From Paenibacillus durus (GTDB lineage: Bacteria > Bacillota > Bacilli > Paenibacillales > Paenibacillaceae): 64,000 nt of DNA. A program made the position numbers and the translations under genes. Position 1 is the first letter of the stretch, and each line of letters begins with the position of its first letter. The notes under the pieces were generated by a model, which had not been told where the DNA came from, made no database searches, and saw only the letters and a list, made by a program, of their open reading frames with translations. The stretch is from positions 4,774,001 to 4,838,000 of the forward strand of contig NZ_CP009288.1 of NCBI RefSeq assembly GCF_000756615.1. Reading direction: 5' to 3'. Positions 51,796 to 60,519 of this stretch are shown one piece after another.

Positions 51796-53273
51796 TGGCC
51801 ATCCCCCCTGTTCTTCTTATCCTTCAGCCATTTGGGCGCTCCCTTGTTCTTGCGGTTCCGCTCCCGTTCGGCGCTTCGCGCCTTGCCGCCAGGTGCGGCA
51901 GCCCCCGCCTTGGCGCCGTGCGGCCCGGCGCCTGGCTTGCCGCCTGGAGCCGCTTGGCGCGCGCTGCCGCCATGCGCCTCCTCGCGCCGCGCTCCGGCGC
52001 TGCCGCCGCCGGCTGGCCCGCGCCCGGCCGCGCCGCCCGCGTCCGCTGCGGCGCGTGGCCGGATGCCGGCGGTCCGCACCGCCGGCTGGCCGCTGCGCGG
52101 CTTCTCGCGGCGCGGCCCTGCGCCGCCGCGCAGCTCTTCCGGCGGCAGAATCTTGCCGCCGTACAGCGCGCGCTCGCTTATGGCTATGCCGAGCTCGCGC
52201 GCGAACTTGCGCATAATGAACGTCTGCTGCTGCGTGACGATCGACAGCGACAGGCCGCTGCGGCCCATGCGGCCCGTCCGCCCCGCCCGGTGCACATAGT
52301 GCTCCGCGTCGAACGCGGGATCGAAGCTGACCACAAGCGGCAGATTCTCGATATCCAGCCCGCGCGCCGCCACGTCGCTTGCGACCAGCACGCGGAATTT
52401 GCCTTCGCGGAAGCGGCTGAGCACCGTGCTGCGCGTCACCTTGTCGGCATCGCCATAGAGCGCGCCCGCCGTCAGTCCGAGGTGATTCAGCTTGGCTTCC
52501 ACCTCCGCGATAGTCTCAGCCGTGTTGACGAAGACGATCGCCCGCTGCGGGTTGTAATACCGCAGCACCCGGCGCAGCGCATCCACCTTATCCCGTTCCT
52601 CTACGGCGATGTAGAGATGCTCCAGTCCGCGCGCCGTCTTGGTATCCGGATCGATCCCGATCTCGGCCGGAGCGTTCATGACCTTGGAGGCCAGCGCCCG
52701 CGTCTCCGGTCCGATTGTCGCCGACAGCATTACGAGCTGGCGGCTGCGCAGGGCGCTTGCGATAATCTTCTCCAGCTCGCCCGCGCCGCCGAGCTGGAAC
52801 ATCTGGTCCGCCTCGTCGAGAACAATCGTCGCGACCTCATGCATCTTCAGCTTACGCAGCCCGATCAGCTCCCGCACGCGGCCAGGCGTGCCTACGACAA
52901 GCTGCGGATGCTCCCGCAGCCGCTCGATCTGGCGTCCAATTGCCGCGCCGCCAATCAGTCCAAGCACGCGGATGCTGCGTCCCTCGCCGTAACGCTCCGC
53001 TTCGCGTACAATTTGCATCGCCAGCTCCTGGGTCGGAGCCAGCACCAGCTTCTGAACCGTTCTCCGCTCCGGATCGATTCGCTGCAGAAGGGGCAGCAGG
53101 TAGGCCAGCGTCTTACCTGTTCCGGTCTGGGAAGCGGCCAGCACATCCCGGCCCTCCAGCAGCAGCGGAATGGTCTCCGCCTGAACCGGAGAAGGAGAGG
53201 TGATGCCGAATTCCGACAATCGGGCTTCAAGGTCTTCCTGGATGCCGATAGCCGCAAAAGAAGCTTTAGTCAT
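51792..53273 (-). CDS. DEAD-box RNA helicase
   Basis: A 493-residue helicase with every core motif: GITSPSPVQAETIPLLLEGR (Q motif), AASQTGTGKT (I), VLDEADQMF (II, DEAD), MLSATIG (III), FVNTAETIAEVEAKL, VASDVAARGLDIENLP (V) and HRAGRTGRMGRSG (VI). The C-terminal 110 residues are a basic Gly/Ala/Arg-rich tail that would bind RNA. ATG 53273 or 53285 are possible; I prefer 53273 from the distance to AAAAGG. It remodels RNA, likely in ribosome assembly or cold adaptation. Coupled to ecsA by overlap, an unusual partner. Confidence 0.9.
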   Translation of the reverse strand: MTKASFAAIGIQEDLEARLSEFGITSPSPVQAETIPLLLEGRDVLAASQTGTGKTLAYLLPLLQRIDPERRTVQKLVLAPTQELAMQIVREAERYGEGRSIRVLGLIGGAAIGRQIERLREHPQLVVGTPGRVRELIGLRKLKMHEVATIVLDEADQMFQLGGAGELEKIIASALRSRQLVMLSATIGPETRALASKVMNAPAEIGIDPDTKTARGLEHLYIAVEERDKVDALRRVLRYYNPQRAIVFVNTAETIAEVEAKLNHLGLTAGALYGDADKVTRSTVLSRFREGKFRVLVASDVAARGLDIENLPLVVSFDPAFDAEHYVHRAGRTGRMGRSGLSLSIVTQQQTFIMRKFARELGIAISERALYGGKILPPEELRGGAGPRREKPRSGQPAVRTAGIRPRAAADAGGAAGRGPAGGGSAGARREEAHGGSARQAAPGGKPGAGPHGAKAGAAAPGGKARSAERERNRKNKGAPKWLKDKKNRGDGQ

Positions 53274-53367
53274 AGGGAAATTCATCCTTTTCACTGTATA
53301 GTATTCATTCATTATATGCCAAAAAGACCTGTCCACCAAATGGAAGGCCCTCCTGTTCATCTTTATG

Positions 53368-54153
53368 TTATTTCCGGTTCAGCATCTTATAGGACAGCTT
53401 GTCCGCCAGCCGCGGAAACAGCCCGTACAGGCGAATGCCTATGGCCGCGAGGCGCGGCAGGTCGAGTTCTTCCTTGCCCTTCTCCATGAGCTTGACCATT
53501 CGCTCGGCGACATACTGAGGGCTCATTATAAAGCCGCCCACGTTCTTGATGTAGCTGCCGGACGGATCGGCCACGTTAAAAAAATTCGTCTCGATCGGCC
53601 CCGGATTAACCGCCGACACGGTGATGCCGCTATGGCGAAGCTCCTGGCGCAGCGCGTTCGTGAAGCCGAGGACGGCATGCTTCGTTGCGGCATACGCTGT
53701 TGCCCGCGAGGTTCCAAGCTTGCCTGCCATCGATGCCACATTGACAATCTGGCCGCTTCCCCGCTTCAGCATATGCGGAACTACCGCCTTGGTGCACCTG
53801 ACAATACCCAAATAATTGACGTTCATCATTTGATCGAACTCTTTGACCGCCATTTCCGTGAGACTTTCGAACTTGCCGTAGCCCGCATTGTTGAGCAGAA
53901 TATCGACTCTTCCGTAAGCCGCAAAAATCTTGGCGAATGTCTCTTCCACATCTTCGGACCTGCTCACGTCACAGCGGTAAAGTCCATATTCGCCCGTTAT
54001 CCCTGCAGCCGCTGTCTTCAGCTTGTCCTCCGACCTGGCAAGCAGCACCGGAATGGCTCCCCGCTCTCCGAGCAGACGCGCAGTTAGCGCACCTATTCCA
54101 CTGGAAGCGCCTGTGATGACTGCGACTTTCCCCTTAAGCTCCACCCTGGACAA
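53368..54153 (-). CDS. Short-chain dehydrogenase/reductase
   Basis: A 261-residue SDR: AVITGASSGIGALTARLLGE (NAD(P) loop), DILLNNAGYGKF, VASMAGKLGTSRATAYAATK (Ser, Tyr and Lys of the active site) and VNPGPIETNFF. TTG 54153 is the probable start with AAGGAG upstream. The C-terminal 40 residues resemble DltE/YqjQ-like SDRs with a hydrophobic end. Substrate unknown. Confidence 0.87.
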   Translation of the reverse strand: MSRVELKGKVAVITGASSGIGALTARLLGERGAIPVLLARSEDKLKTAAAGITGEYGLYRCDVSRSEDVEETFAKIFAAYGRVDILLNNAGYGKFESLTEMAVKEFDQMMNVNYLGIVRCTKAVVPHMLKRGSGQIVNVASMAGKLGTSRATAYAATKHAVLGFTNALRQELRHSGITVSAVNPGPIETNFFNVADPSGSYIKNVGGFIMSPQYVAERMVKLMEKGKEELDLPRLAAIGIRLYGLFPRLADKLSYKMLNRK

Positions 54154-54195
54154 TCAGCTCCTTCTTACTCAAGTGACTGCAATCTCTTCATTATT

Positions 54196-54654
54196 CTAAG
54201 AGATCATCACCTGAATATCCAGTTCGCCGATTCCATCCATAACGAGCGGAATGCTAAGCGCCTTACGTGGCAGAAATGCTACCAGATTCTCCGATTTCAT
54301 AACTTGGGGAGGCGTGATGTCCACCGTGACGCCCTGATTGGACAGAATGGTGCTCGCGTTGCCGCTGATCATGTTGCCAAGCTCCGAAATGGCGCTTTGC
54401 CCCATCTCGTCCATCTCGGAAATGGGATAGCCTCCCATCATGGCCGACACCATGCGCAGTGCCACATTCTCGGCGATTCCAAAGACAATATCGCCGCTTA
54501 TCTGACCCGTCATTCCGATTTTGATCCATATATGATTATCAATAAGTTCAATGTCTTTTACACCCAAATTACCGGCTGACGGCGACACTTGAATCACTTG
54601 TTCAATTACGACGCACGCAGATTTTAAAAACGGATTAATCACTTCGGCTTTCAT
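54196..54654 (-). CDS. cheX: CheX-family chemotaxis phosphatase
   Basis: A 152-residue CheX/CheC-like protein. The active helix is SAISELGNMISGNASTILSN with the Glu and Asn (ExxN) that dephosphorylate CheY-P. KIGMTGQISGDIVFGI and a C-terminal PLVMDGIGELDIQVMI are the paired beta strands of the family. No other chemotaxis gene is near. ATG 54654 has AAAGGGAGG upstream, slightly distant. Confidence 0.8.
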   Translation of the reverse strand: MKAEVINPFLKSACVVIEQVIQVSPSAGNLGVKDIELIDNHIWIKIGMTGQISGDIVFGIAENVALRMVSAMMGGYPISEMDEMGQSAISELGNMISGNASTILSNQGVTVDITPPQVMKSENLVAFLPRKALSIPLVMDGIGELDIQVMIS

Positions 54655-54801
54655 TAAGCACTGTGCCTCCCTTTACCGGACTTAAGTCATAACCCAAAAG
54701 ACCTACGACGATCTTGGTATATTATATCTCATATATCGGTACAATTCACCAAAAATTAAGGATTGGCCCAAGTAAAATGAAGAAAGGGGCGTGCGGTATC
54801 A

Positions 54802-54830
54802 TTGCCCTGCCGGGTAGAATCTCCTATAAT
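54802..54830 (+). promoter_or_regulatory. Promoter of the LysR-family gene
   Basis: TTGCCC (54802-54807), 17-base spacer, TATAAT (54825-54830), about 80 bases before the start codon. Confidence 0.6.
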
Positions 54831-54909
54831 TTAATCAAATGCCAACATTCGGCGTAAACTAAATACATAACCGATAAGTCAACAAAGAGTTGGCCAAGGG
54901 AGGTATTCC

Positions 54910-55815
54910 ATGAACATCAGCCAACTGGAGACGCTTATCATGATCTCCAAAACATTGAGCTTCCGCAAGGCGGGAGAACTGCTCAATTTGACCCAGCCGG
55001 CAGTTTCCGCACAGATCAAGAGCCTTGAGGAGGAGTTCAAGACCCAACTGGTGGACCGGAACCAGCCCGTTACGCTGACGGACAAGGGGCAAGTGTTTCT
55101 AACGCATGCGGAGCAGATCGTAAATATCGTCGACGATTTGAAGCAGAGGCTTGCCGATCTGGACGAGACGCCCCAGGGCCATATCATTCTAGGGACGACA
55201 ACCTCAATCGCGATTCAGATTCTGCCGCGCATTCTTTCTTATTTCCAGGATCAATTTCCTCATATCAAAACGTCCATCCAATCCATGTCCTCTACGCAGA
55301 TATACCAGCATGTTGAGAACGGCCTTGTCGATGTCGGCATCGGCTATCTGATCGGAGACAGCCCCGGCATGACCACTTCCACTCTCTATTACGACACCTT
55401 TGAGCTGGTCGTGTCCCCAAGGCATCCGCTGGCCGCAGAGCCGGGAAGAGCCCGCGTCGAGGTGCTTGGCGAAACTCCGCTCATCCTGCTGTCACCCGAT
55501 ACGGTTGGACGGATGTTTGCCGAAGAGGTGTTTGCCAAGCACGGCATCCAGACGCATGTCATCATGGAGCTGACCAGCAGCGAGGAAGTGAAGCGGATGG
55601 TGGAGCTGGATCTGGGCGCAGGCATTATTTCGAAGCAGTCGGTGGCGGAGGAAGTAAGAGCCGGGACTCTTAAGATCATTCCGATTATGGAGCTTGAAGT
55701 GACTCATCCGGTAGGCGTCATCACCAAATCAGGCAAATATGTCAACTCTGCTATGCGGCAGTTCCTCAGCGATCTCAAGGGAATGCCGGAGACGAAGTTC
55801 ATCGGTTCGGAATAA
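54910..55815 (+). CDS. LysR-family transcriptional regulator
   Basis: A 301-residue regulator: helix-turn-helix SFRKAGELLNLTQPAVSAQI near residues 17-36, then a linker helix (LDETPQGHIILGTTTSIAIQ) and a two-lobed effector domain to residue 290. It resembles the CysL/YwfK type. ATG 54910 follows AAGGGAGG. The target and ligand are not shown by the sequence; the PHP phosphatase follows 44 bases on. Confidence 0.86.
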   Translation: MNISQLETLIMISKTLSFRKAGELLNLTQPAVSAQIKSLEEEFKTQLVDRNQPVTLTDKGQVFLTHAEQIVNIVDDLKQRLADLDETPQGHIILGTTTSIAIQILPRILSYFQDQFPHIKTSIQSMSSTQIYQHVENGLVDVGIGYLIGDSPGMTTSTLYYDTFELVVSPRHPLAAEPGRARVEVLGETPLILLSPDTVGRMFAEEVFAKHGIQTHVIMELTSSEEVKRMVELDLGAGIISKQSVAEEVRAGTLKIIPIMELEVTHPVGVITKSGKYVNSAMRQFLSDLKGMPETKFIGSE

Positions 55816-55859
55816 GACGGCATTATCTAGACAATCTGGCCTAAGGAGATGTTCTTTCA

Positions 55860-56669
55860 ATGAAATTTGACCTGCATACTCATCATTTCCGCTGCGGCCA
55901 CGCTGACGGAAACATTCGGAACTACGTTGAGGCCGGCGTTAAGGCCGGGCTTGAAGTCATAGGTATTTCGGATCATACACCCTATTTCGGAGATCCGAGC
56001 GATCAAGCTTTTCCACATATTGCCATGGCCAAATCGGAATTCTCCGCTTATGTGGAAGAAGTGCTCTCCTTGAAAAAAGAGTACAAGGGCGTGATCGACG
56101 TCCTGCTTGGCATCGAATCCGACTACTTTCCGGAGCATGTGGAAGCGTACCGGAAGATGCTTGACGCATACCCTTTCGACTACGTGATCGGTTCCGTGCA
56201 CAGCACGGGAGGCGTTAGTATTTTTAACAAAGGGCGATGGAGAGGTCTCGAAACGAAAGAGAAGGTTGCGGTCAAAACAGAGTATTACCGGCTTATCTCC
56301 GAGTCCGCGCGCACCGGCATGTTTCAGATTCTCGGCCATATCGACGCCATGAAGGGCAACTATCCCGATTTCTCAAATATTCCCGCTCCAGGTCCGGTTG
56401 ACGAATGCCTGAAGGTCATTGCCGACTGCGGCGTGGCGATTGAGATCAACACCTCCGGCAAAACCAAGCTAAGCGGCGGCTGGTACCCATCGGACGACAT
56501 CCTGGAACGGGCGCTGCGCTACGGTGTGCAGGTAACGTTCGGCTCGGATGCGCACAAGCCTTCACGGGTGGGAGACGAGCATGAAGCGGTGGCGGCCCGG
56601 CTGAAGGAGATCGGCTTTACCTCCTGGGTTTATTACAAGCAGAAGCAGAAAATAGAGGTGCCTCTATAA
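55860..56669 (+). CDS. hisK: PHP-domain histidinol phosphatase
   Basis: A 269-residue PHP-fold metal phosphatase, the Bacillus-type enzyme for L-histidinol phosphate in histidine synthesis. DLHTHHFRCGHADGNI (metal ligands), ISDHTPYF, LGIESDYFPE, VIGSVHSTGG, ILGHIDAMKGN, and FGSDAHKPSRVG are all in place. It lies downstream of the LysR gene and away from other his genes. ATG 55860 is preceded by AAGGAGA. Confidence 0.83.
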   Translation: MKFDLHTHHFRCGHADGNIRNYVEAGVKAGLEVIGISDHTPYFGDPSDQAFPHIAMAKSEFSAYVEEVLSLKKEYKGVIDVLLGIESDYFPEHVEAYRKMLDAYPFDYVIGSVHSTGGVSIFNKGRWRGLETKEKVAVKTEYYRLISESARTGMFQILGHIDAMKGNYPDFSNIPAPGPVDECLKVIADCGVAIEINTSGKTKLSGGWYPSDDILERALRYGVQVTFGSDAHKPSRVGDEHEAVAARLKEIGFTSWVYYKQKQKIEVPL

Positions 56670-56781
56670 GAACCGGATAATCCTTGCGAGCCGGAGAACG
56701 CTAGCATAAATAAGACCGGCTGGAAAAAGACAACAACGGCAGTTCGGGAGACTTTAACAGGTCCCGGCTGCCGCTATTTTT

Positions 56782-57093
56782 TTACCCCTGCTTCCCATCC
56801 CCATCCCCATCCCCATCCCCATCCCTATCCCTATCCCTATCCCTATCCCTATCCCTATCCCTATCCCTATCCCCATCCCCATCCGCAAAATTCAAACCTT
56901 TGTCCGCCATTGCGCGCCGCAGTTGATCCAGCGCTTTCGGCCCCATTCCATGCAGTTTCAGAAGCTCCGCTTCGCCCGCCTCCGTCAGCTGCTCCAAAGT
57001 CAAATATCCGGCCCCCTGAAGCGCGCGTTTAGCCGGTTTGCTCAGTTTTTCGGGAAGACCGCTTTGAGTACCGGCCATATCTTTTCCCTCCAT
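56782..57093 (-). CDS. Helix-hairpin-helix protein with Asp-Gly/Asp-Arg repeat tail
   Basis: A 103-residue protein. Residues about 15-65 match the C-terminal domain of RNA polymerase alpha and related helix-hairpin-helix proteins: LSKPAKRALQGAGYLTLEQL and ELLKLHGMGPKALDQLRRAM. After residue 70 the sequence is only Asp-Gly and Asp-Arg pairs, encoded by a hexanucleotide repeat, then KQG. DNA binding by the folded part is likely; the tail charges nearly cancel. ATG 57093 follows AAAGGAGGG. Confidence 0.8.
   Translation of the reverse strand: MEGKDMAGTQSGLPEKLSKPAKRALQGAGYLTLEQLTEAGEAELLKLHGMGPKALDQLRRAMADKGLNFADGDGDRDRDRDRDRDRDRDRDGDGDGDGDGKQG
56797..56884 (-). repeat. Hexanucleotide microsatellite inside a coding region
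   Basis: Fourteen perfect units in a row: four ATCCCC, eight ATCCCT, two ATCCCC, read as Gly-Asp or Arg-Asp on the coding strand. A 6-bp unit keeps the frame when copies are gained or lost. Confidence 0.92.
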
Positions 57094-57251
57094 CTGATCC
57101 CTCCTTTCTCTGTACGTCCATTATACCCCTTCCACTGAGGATGATTATCGAATCAGTGCGACCTGCGGCAGAATTATTCCCCGCTGAAGTTACCCTAAAC
57201 AAGGACATGTTCGGCTGAAGCGCATTGACAAGACGGCAAAAGCGAAATAAA

Positions 57252-57281
57252 ATTGGTAACACCAATATTGGTAATACCAAT
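57252..57281. promoter_or_regulatory. Twin palindromic operator
   Basis: Two abutting 15-base palindromes, ATTGGTAACACCAAT (57252-57266) and ATTGGTAATACCAAT (57267-57281). They overlap the -35 TTGGTA (57268-57273) of the next promoter, whose -10 is TATAAC (57291-57296) after 17 bases. A repressor of the GntR or HxlR/MarR kind would block it; none is encoded nearby. Confidence 0.75.
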
Positions 57282-57316
57282 TATTATTTTTATAACAAAG
57301 AATAGGAGGAAGCATT

Positions 57317-57829
57317 ATGGGTAAAAAAATTGCGGTTATCGTAACGGATTTGTTCGAGGATGTGGAGCTTACAAGTCCGCAAGAAGCGTTCGAGGCGGCC
57401 GGTCACGAGGTTGTACCTATCGAATGGGAAGCGGGAAAAGAGGTTACGGGCAAGCACGGAGCCAAGGTAGCTATTGCCCGGCCGATCGGAGAGGCGAACG
57501 CTGCAGATTTCGATGCACTGCTAATTCCGGGAGGATTCTCACCGGACTTGCTGCGTGCGGATGACCGGTTCGGTCAGTTTGCGAAGGCTTTTGTACAGGA
57601 GGAAAAACCAGTATTTGCGATTTGCCACGGACCCCAGGTGCTGATTGATACGGAGCTTCTTAAAGGTATTGACATTACTGGCTATCGTTCGATTCGCAAT
57701 GACCTGAAAAATGCAGGCGCGAACTACAAAGATGAAGAAGTGGTTGTCAGCCGGAGTATTGTAACAAGCCGCACGCCGGATGATCTGCCCGCCTTCAACA
57801 GAGAATCTCTGAACCTGCTGGGCCGGTAA
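57317..57829 (+). CDS. DJ-1/PfpI family protein (type 1 glutamine amidotransferase-like)
   Basis: A 170-residue PfpI-like protein: FEDVELTSPQEAFEAAGHEV with the family Glu, LLIPGGFSPDLLR, and AICHGPQVLID with the nucleophile Cys and following His. The group includes stress-induced deglycases and proteases. ATG 57317 has AGGAGG upstream. Expression is probably repressed by a protein binding the twin palindrome that covers the promoter. It is followed by an MFS exporter gene. Confidence 0.87.
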   Translation: MGKKIAVIVTDLFEDVELTSPQEAFEAAGHEVVPIEWEAGKEVTGKHGAKVAIARPIGEANAADFDALLIPGGFSPDLLRADDRFGQFAKAFVQEEKPVFAICHGPQVLIDTELLKGIDITGYRSIRNDLKNAGANYKDEEVVVSRSIVTSRTPDDLPAFNRESLNLLGR

Positions 57830-57889
57830 TGCCGGTATGCATTCAGAATGGATTGACCCCGGTCTTCTTCGCAAGAGGGGGACCGCCTT

Positions 57890-59323
57890 GTGATTACTCC
57901 TAAACTCCGCAACACCGCTTTGCTTGTCGCCGGTTGTTATTTTATGGAGAATCTGGACAGCACCATCGTTACTACGGCAGTTCCCGCGATGAGCCGGGCA
58001 CTTCATGTCTCTTCGGCCCAAATGGGGCTGATTGTCACCGCTTATATGGTCACTTTGGCCGTGTTCATCCCGATCAGCGGCTGGCTTGCCGAGAAGTTCG
58101 GGACCCGGCCTGTGTTTCTGTCGGCCATCGCGATCTTTACACTGGCTTCGATTGCCTGCGCTTTGTCACCGAGCCTGGAGGCGCTTGTCGCTGCGCGGGT
58201 ACTGCAAGGATTCGGGGGCGCGATGATGGTTCCGGTCGGACGGGTGGTTGTGATCAAGCATACGGAAAAACGCGATCTGCTGAAAATCATGTCTTACCTC
58301 GTCTGGCCCGGGCTGATCTCGCCTGCCATCGCACCGCTTGCGGGCGGACTCATCATCACTTACGCCTCGTGGGAATATCTGTTTCTGATCAACATTCCTC
58401 TTGACATTGCCGGATTTATCGCCGCCTGGAAGCTGATCGGCGATGCCGCCGAAGCGCCGCCGTCCAAGCTGGACGTAACCGGAGTGGTGCTGACGGGAAT
58501 CGGGGTAGGCGGATTGACTTACGCGGCCCATGTACTCGCGGACTCCGGGGCCCCCTGGAGCCGAGGGCTGCTGTTAACAGCGGTCTTCCTTGTCACCGCC
58601 GCTGCCGCCATAAGATATCTGCTGACCGCCTCCAACCCGATTGTAGAGCTTAGGATTCTGAAAATCCCGACCTTTCGTGCTTCTCAATTCGGCAGTTCCA
58701 TGTACTGGATGATGGTCGGTGCCGCGCCTTTTATGCTGACGCTACTGTTTCAGAACGTCTTCGGTTGGAGCCCTACGCTGGCGGGGGGCATTGTGCTGTT
58801 CATCTTTGTCGGAAACATCGGCATCAAGCCGGCGACGACCTTCCTGCTGAACCGGTTCGGCTTTCGCCGCGTTCTGATCGTCTCGACGTCAATCGGCGCT
58901 CTGACCATGATTCTGAGCGGACTGATCACTCCGGCTGTTCCGATTGTGCTTATCGCCTTGCTCACGCTGGTCAGCGGTATTGTCCGTTCCACGGCGCTAA
59001 CGGCTTATTCCACGATGGCATACAGCGATATTTCGCCGGAGAACACGCGCCATGCCAATGCGCTGGCGGCGACCACGCAGAATCTTGCCGCCGCCTTCGG
59101 CATTGCCTCGACAACGGTGGCGCTGCGCGCCGGGGAGCCGATCGCGCATTTTGTGACCGGCTCTTCCAGCGTCTCGGGGCCTTATACGGTCTCCTTCTTC
59201 ATCCTGGGCATCATCGCTTCATTTGCGGCGCTGGGGGCGGTACGGCTGGACCCAAGCGCCGGCAACGCCTTGCGGCGGAAGCAGCCCCAAGTAAGTCTGA
59301 ATAATCAAAGAAGAAGCGGCTAA
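57890..59323 (+). CDS. MFS transporter, drug:H+ antiporter type (EmrB/QacA-like)
   Basis: A 477-residue transporter with about 14 helices. LDSTIVTTAVPAMSRALHV is motif D of DHA2 antiporters; GWLAEKFGTRPVFL is motif A; VLQGFGGAMMVPVGRVVV carries motif B. GTG 57890 is the start, with AGAGGGGG upstream. It follows the PfpI-like gene and may share its promoter and control. The exported compound is unknown. Confidence 0.83.
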   Translation: MITPKLRNTALLVAGCYFMENLDSTIVTTAVPAMSRALHVSSAQMGLIVTAYMVTLAVFIPISGWLAEKFGTRPVFLSAIAIFTLASIACALSPSLEALVAARVLQGFGGAMMVPVGRVVVIKHTEKRDLLKIMSYLVWPGLISPAIAPLAGGLIITYASWEYLFLINIPLDIAGFIAAWKLIGDAAEAPPSKLDVTGVVLTGIGVGGLTYAAHVLADSGAPWSRGLLLTAVFLVTAAAAIRYLLTASNPIVELRILKIPTFRASQFGSSMYWMMVGAAPFMLTLLFQNVFGWSPTLAGGIVLFIFVGNIGIKPATTFLLNRFGFRRVLIVSTSIGALTMILSGLITPAVPIVLIALLTLVSGIVRSTALTAYSTMAYSDISPENTRHANALAATTQNLAAAFGIASTTVALRAGEPIAHFVTGSSSVSGPYTVSFFILGIIASFAALGAVRLDPSAGNALRRKQPQVSLNNQRRSG

Positions 59324-59331
59324 GCCTATAC

Positions 59332-59361
59332 AAAAAAAATGGACCCGATTTCTCGGGTCCC
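59332..59361 (-). terminator. Terminator for the phosphoesterase gene
   Basis: GGACCCGA (59341-59348) and TCGGGTCC (59353-59360) form the stem; on the minus strand it is followed by a run of eight T. Confidence 0.8.
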
Positions 59362-59472
59362 AAGAATCTATATTCTCAAAAGGGGGTCATGTATACAGTT
59401 TACCCCATCACTGTTAGAGTTTGATAACGGTATTATTTCATTTGTGTAACAAGATTTGACCGGGTATGGCTG

Positions 59473-60414
59473 CTATCCTTCCACCTGGCGCAGTGTAAAT
59501 ACCGTAAGCTCTGGCCGGCACATGAACCGGAATGGCATGTAAGTCTCGCCAAAGCCCCGGTTGACATACAGCTTCATCCTCTGATCCCCAACCGTGTATA
59601 AGCCGCTGACATACTTAACCGACCCGTCCGGCAAAAAGGGAGCACCCATAAACGGAACGCGAATCTGTCCCCCATGGCTGTGGCCGGACAGCTGGAGCTG
59701 AATGGAATACTCCTGCACAAAATCCGCATAATCCGGCTCATGCATGAGCAGCACCGTGAATGTGCCCGGCGGAATGCCGCCCATCGCCGCCTTGGGGTCA
59801 GGGCCTGGGCTATTGATCAGATAATCCTCCATTCCTGCGACTGCGATGGATTCATCCCCTCTTCGGATAAGGACATGCCTGTTGCGCAGCACTGTGAACC
59901 CCGCAGCCTCCAGCAGACCGACCAGTTGCTCGGCATGCTTGTAATCATGATTCCCAAGGACCGCAAATTTGCCTAGCGGAGCAGTCAGACCGGCAAACAG
60001 AGGAACGGAATCCTCCAAATCCTCCGGATAGCTGTCGACAATATCGCCGCTGAAGCAGATGAGGTCCGGTTCCGCTTCCCGGATATGGCGTATCAGCCGC
60101 TTAACATCCCCGGCATCCTTGTTAAAGCCAAGATGCACATCGCTGAAATGGACAAGCTTCAGTCCTGAGAACGAAGCGGGGAGCTCCTTCCACTCCAGCG
60201 TCAGGTTGTTTATTTCCAACCAACTTGGCTCTCCCTTCCAGCTGTAACCGCCGGTCAACAGCCCCGCACCGATTAACGCCGCCGCTCCTCGGGCCAGAAA
60301 CTGGCGGCGCGTTATTTTTTTGCCGCCAGTGCCGGTGGAAGGCAATTCGGCCAAATTGCCATGTCCGCCGCCTGTGGCGGATACTCTAGATTTATTCTGC
60401 GACGGTTCGTTCAT
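59473..60414 (-). CDS. Tat-exported metallophosphoesterase
   Basis: A 313-residue calcineurin-type phosphoesterase. A twin-arginine signal is seen near residue 33: KKITRRQFLARGAAALIGAG. Metal motifs follow: VHFSDVHLGF (D and H), CFSGDIVDS, VLGNHDYKH, LMHEPD and LSGHSHGGQI. Export folded is thus likely, with the enzyme at the outer face of the membrane. ATG 60414 follows AAAGGAGGGG. YkuE-like proteins of this group act on UDP-sugars or phospholipid-like substrates, but the substrate is not known here. Confidence 0.87.
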   Translation of the reverse strand: MNEPSQNKSRVSATGGGHGNLAELPSTGTGGKKITRRQFLARGAAALIGAGLLTGGYSWKGEPSWLEINNLTLEWKELPASFSGLKLVHFSDVHLGFNKDAGDVKRLIRHIREAEPDLICFSGDIVDSYPEDLEDSVPLFAGLTAPLGKFAVLGNHDYKHAEQLVGLLEAAGFTVLRNRHVLIRRGDESIAVAGMEDYLINSPGPDPKAAMGGIPPGTFTVLLMHEPDYADFVQEYSIQLQLSGHSHGGQIRVPFMGAPFLPDGSVKYVSGLYTVGDQRMKLYVNRGFGETYMPFRFMCRPELTVFTLRQVEG

Positions 60415-60519
60415 TGGCCGCCCCTCCTTTCGCACCCGATTCCTTCTATGACCAAACTCCCTTGAAGGCTTATTTCACCTCGTCCTGCTCCGTGTACGTC
60501 AGGCTCTAGATCCTTTAGG

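Noticed and set aside
56797..56884. Microsatellite as an on/off phase-variation switch
   Set aside because: The 6-bp unit cannot change the reading frame, so only tail length could vary.
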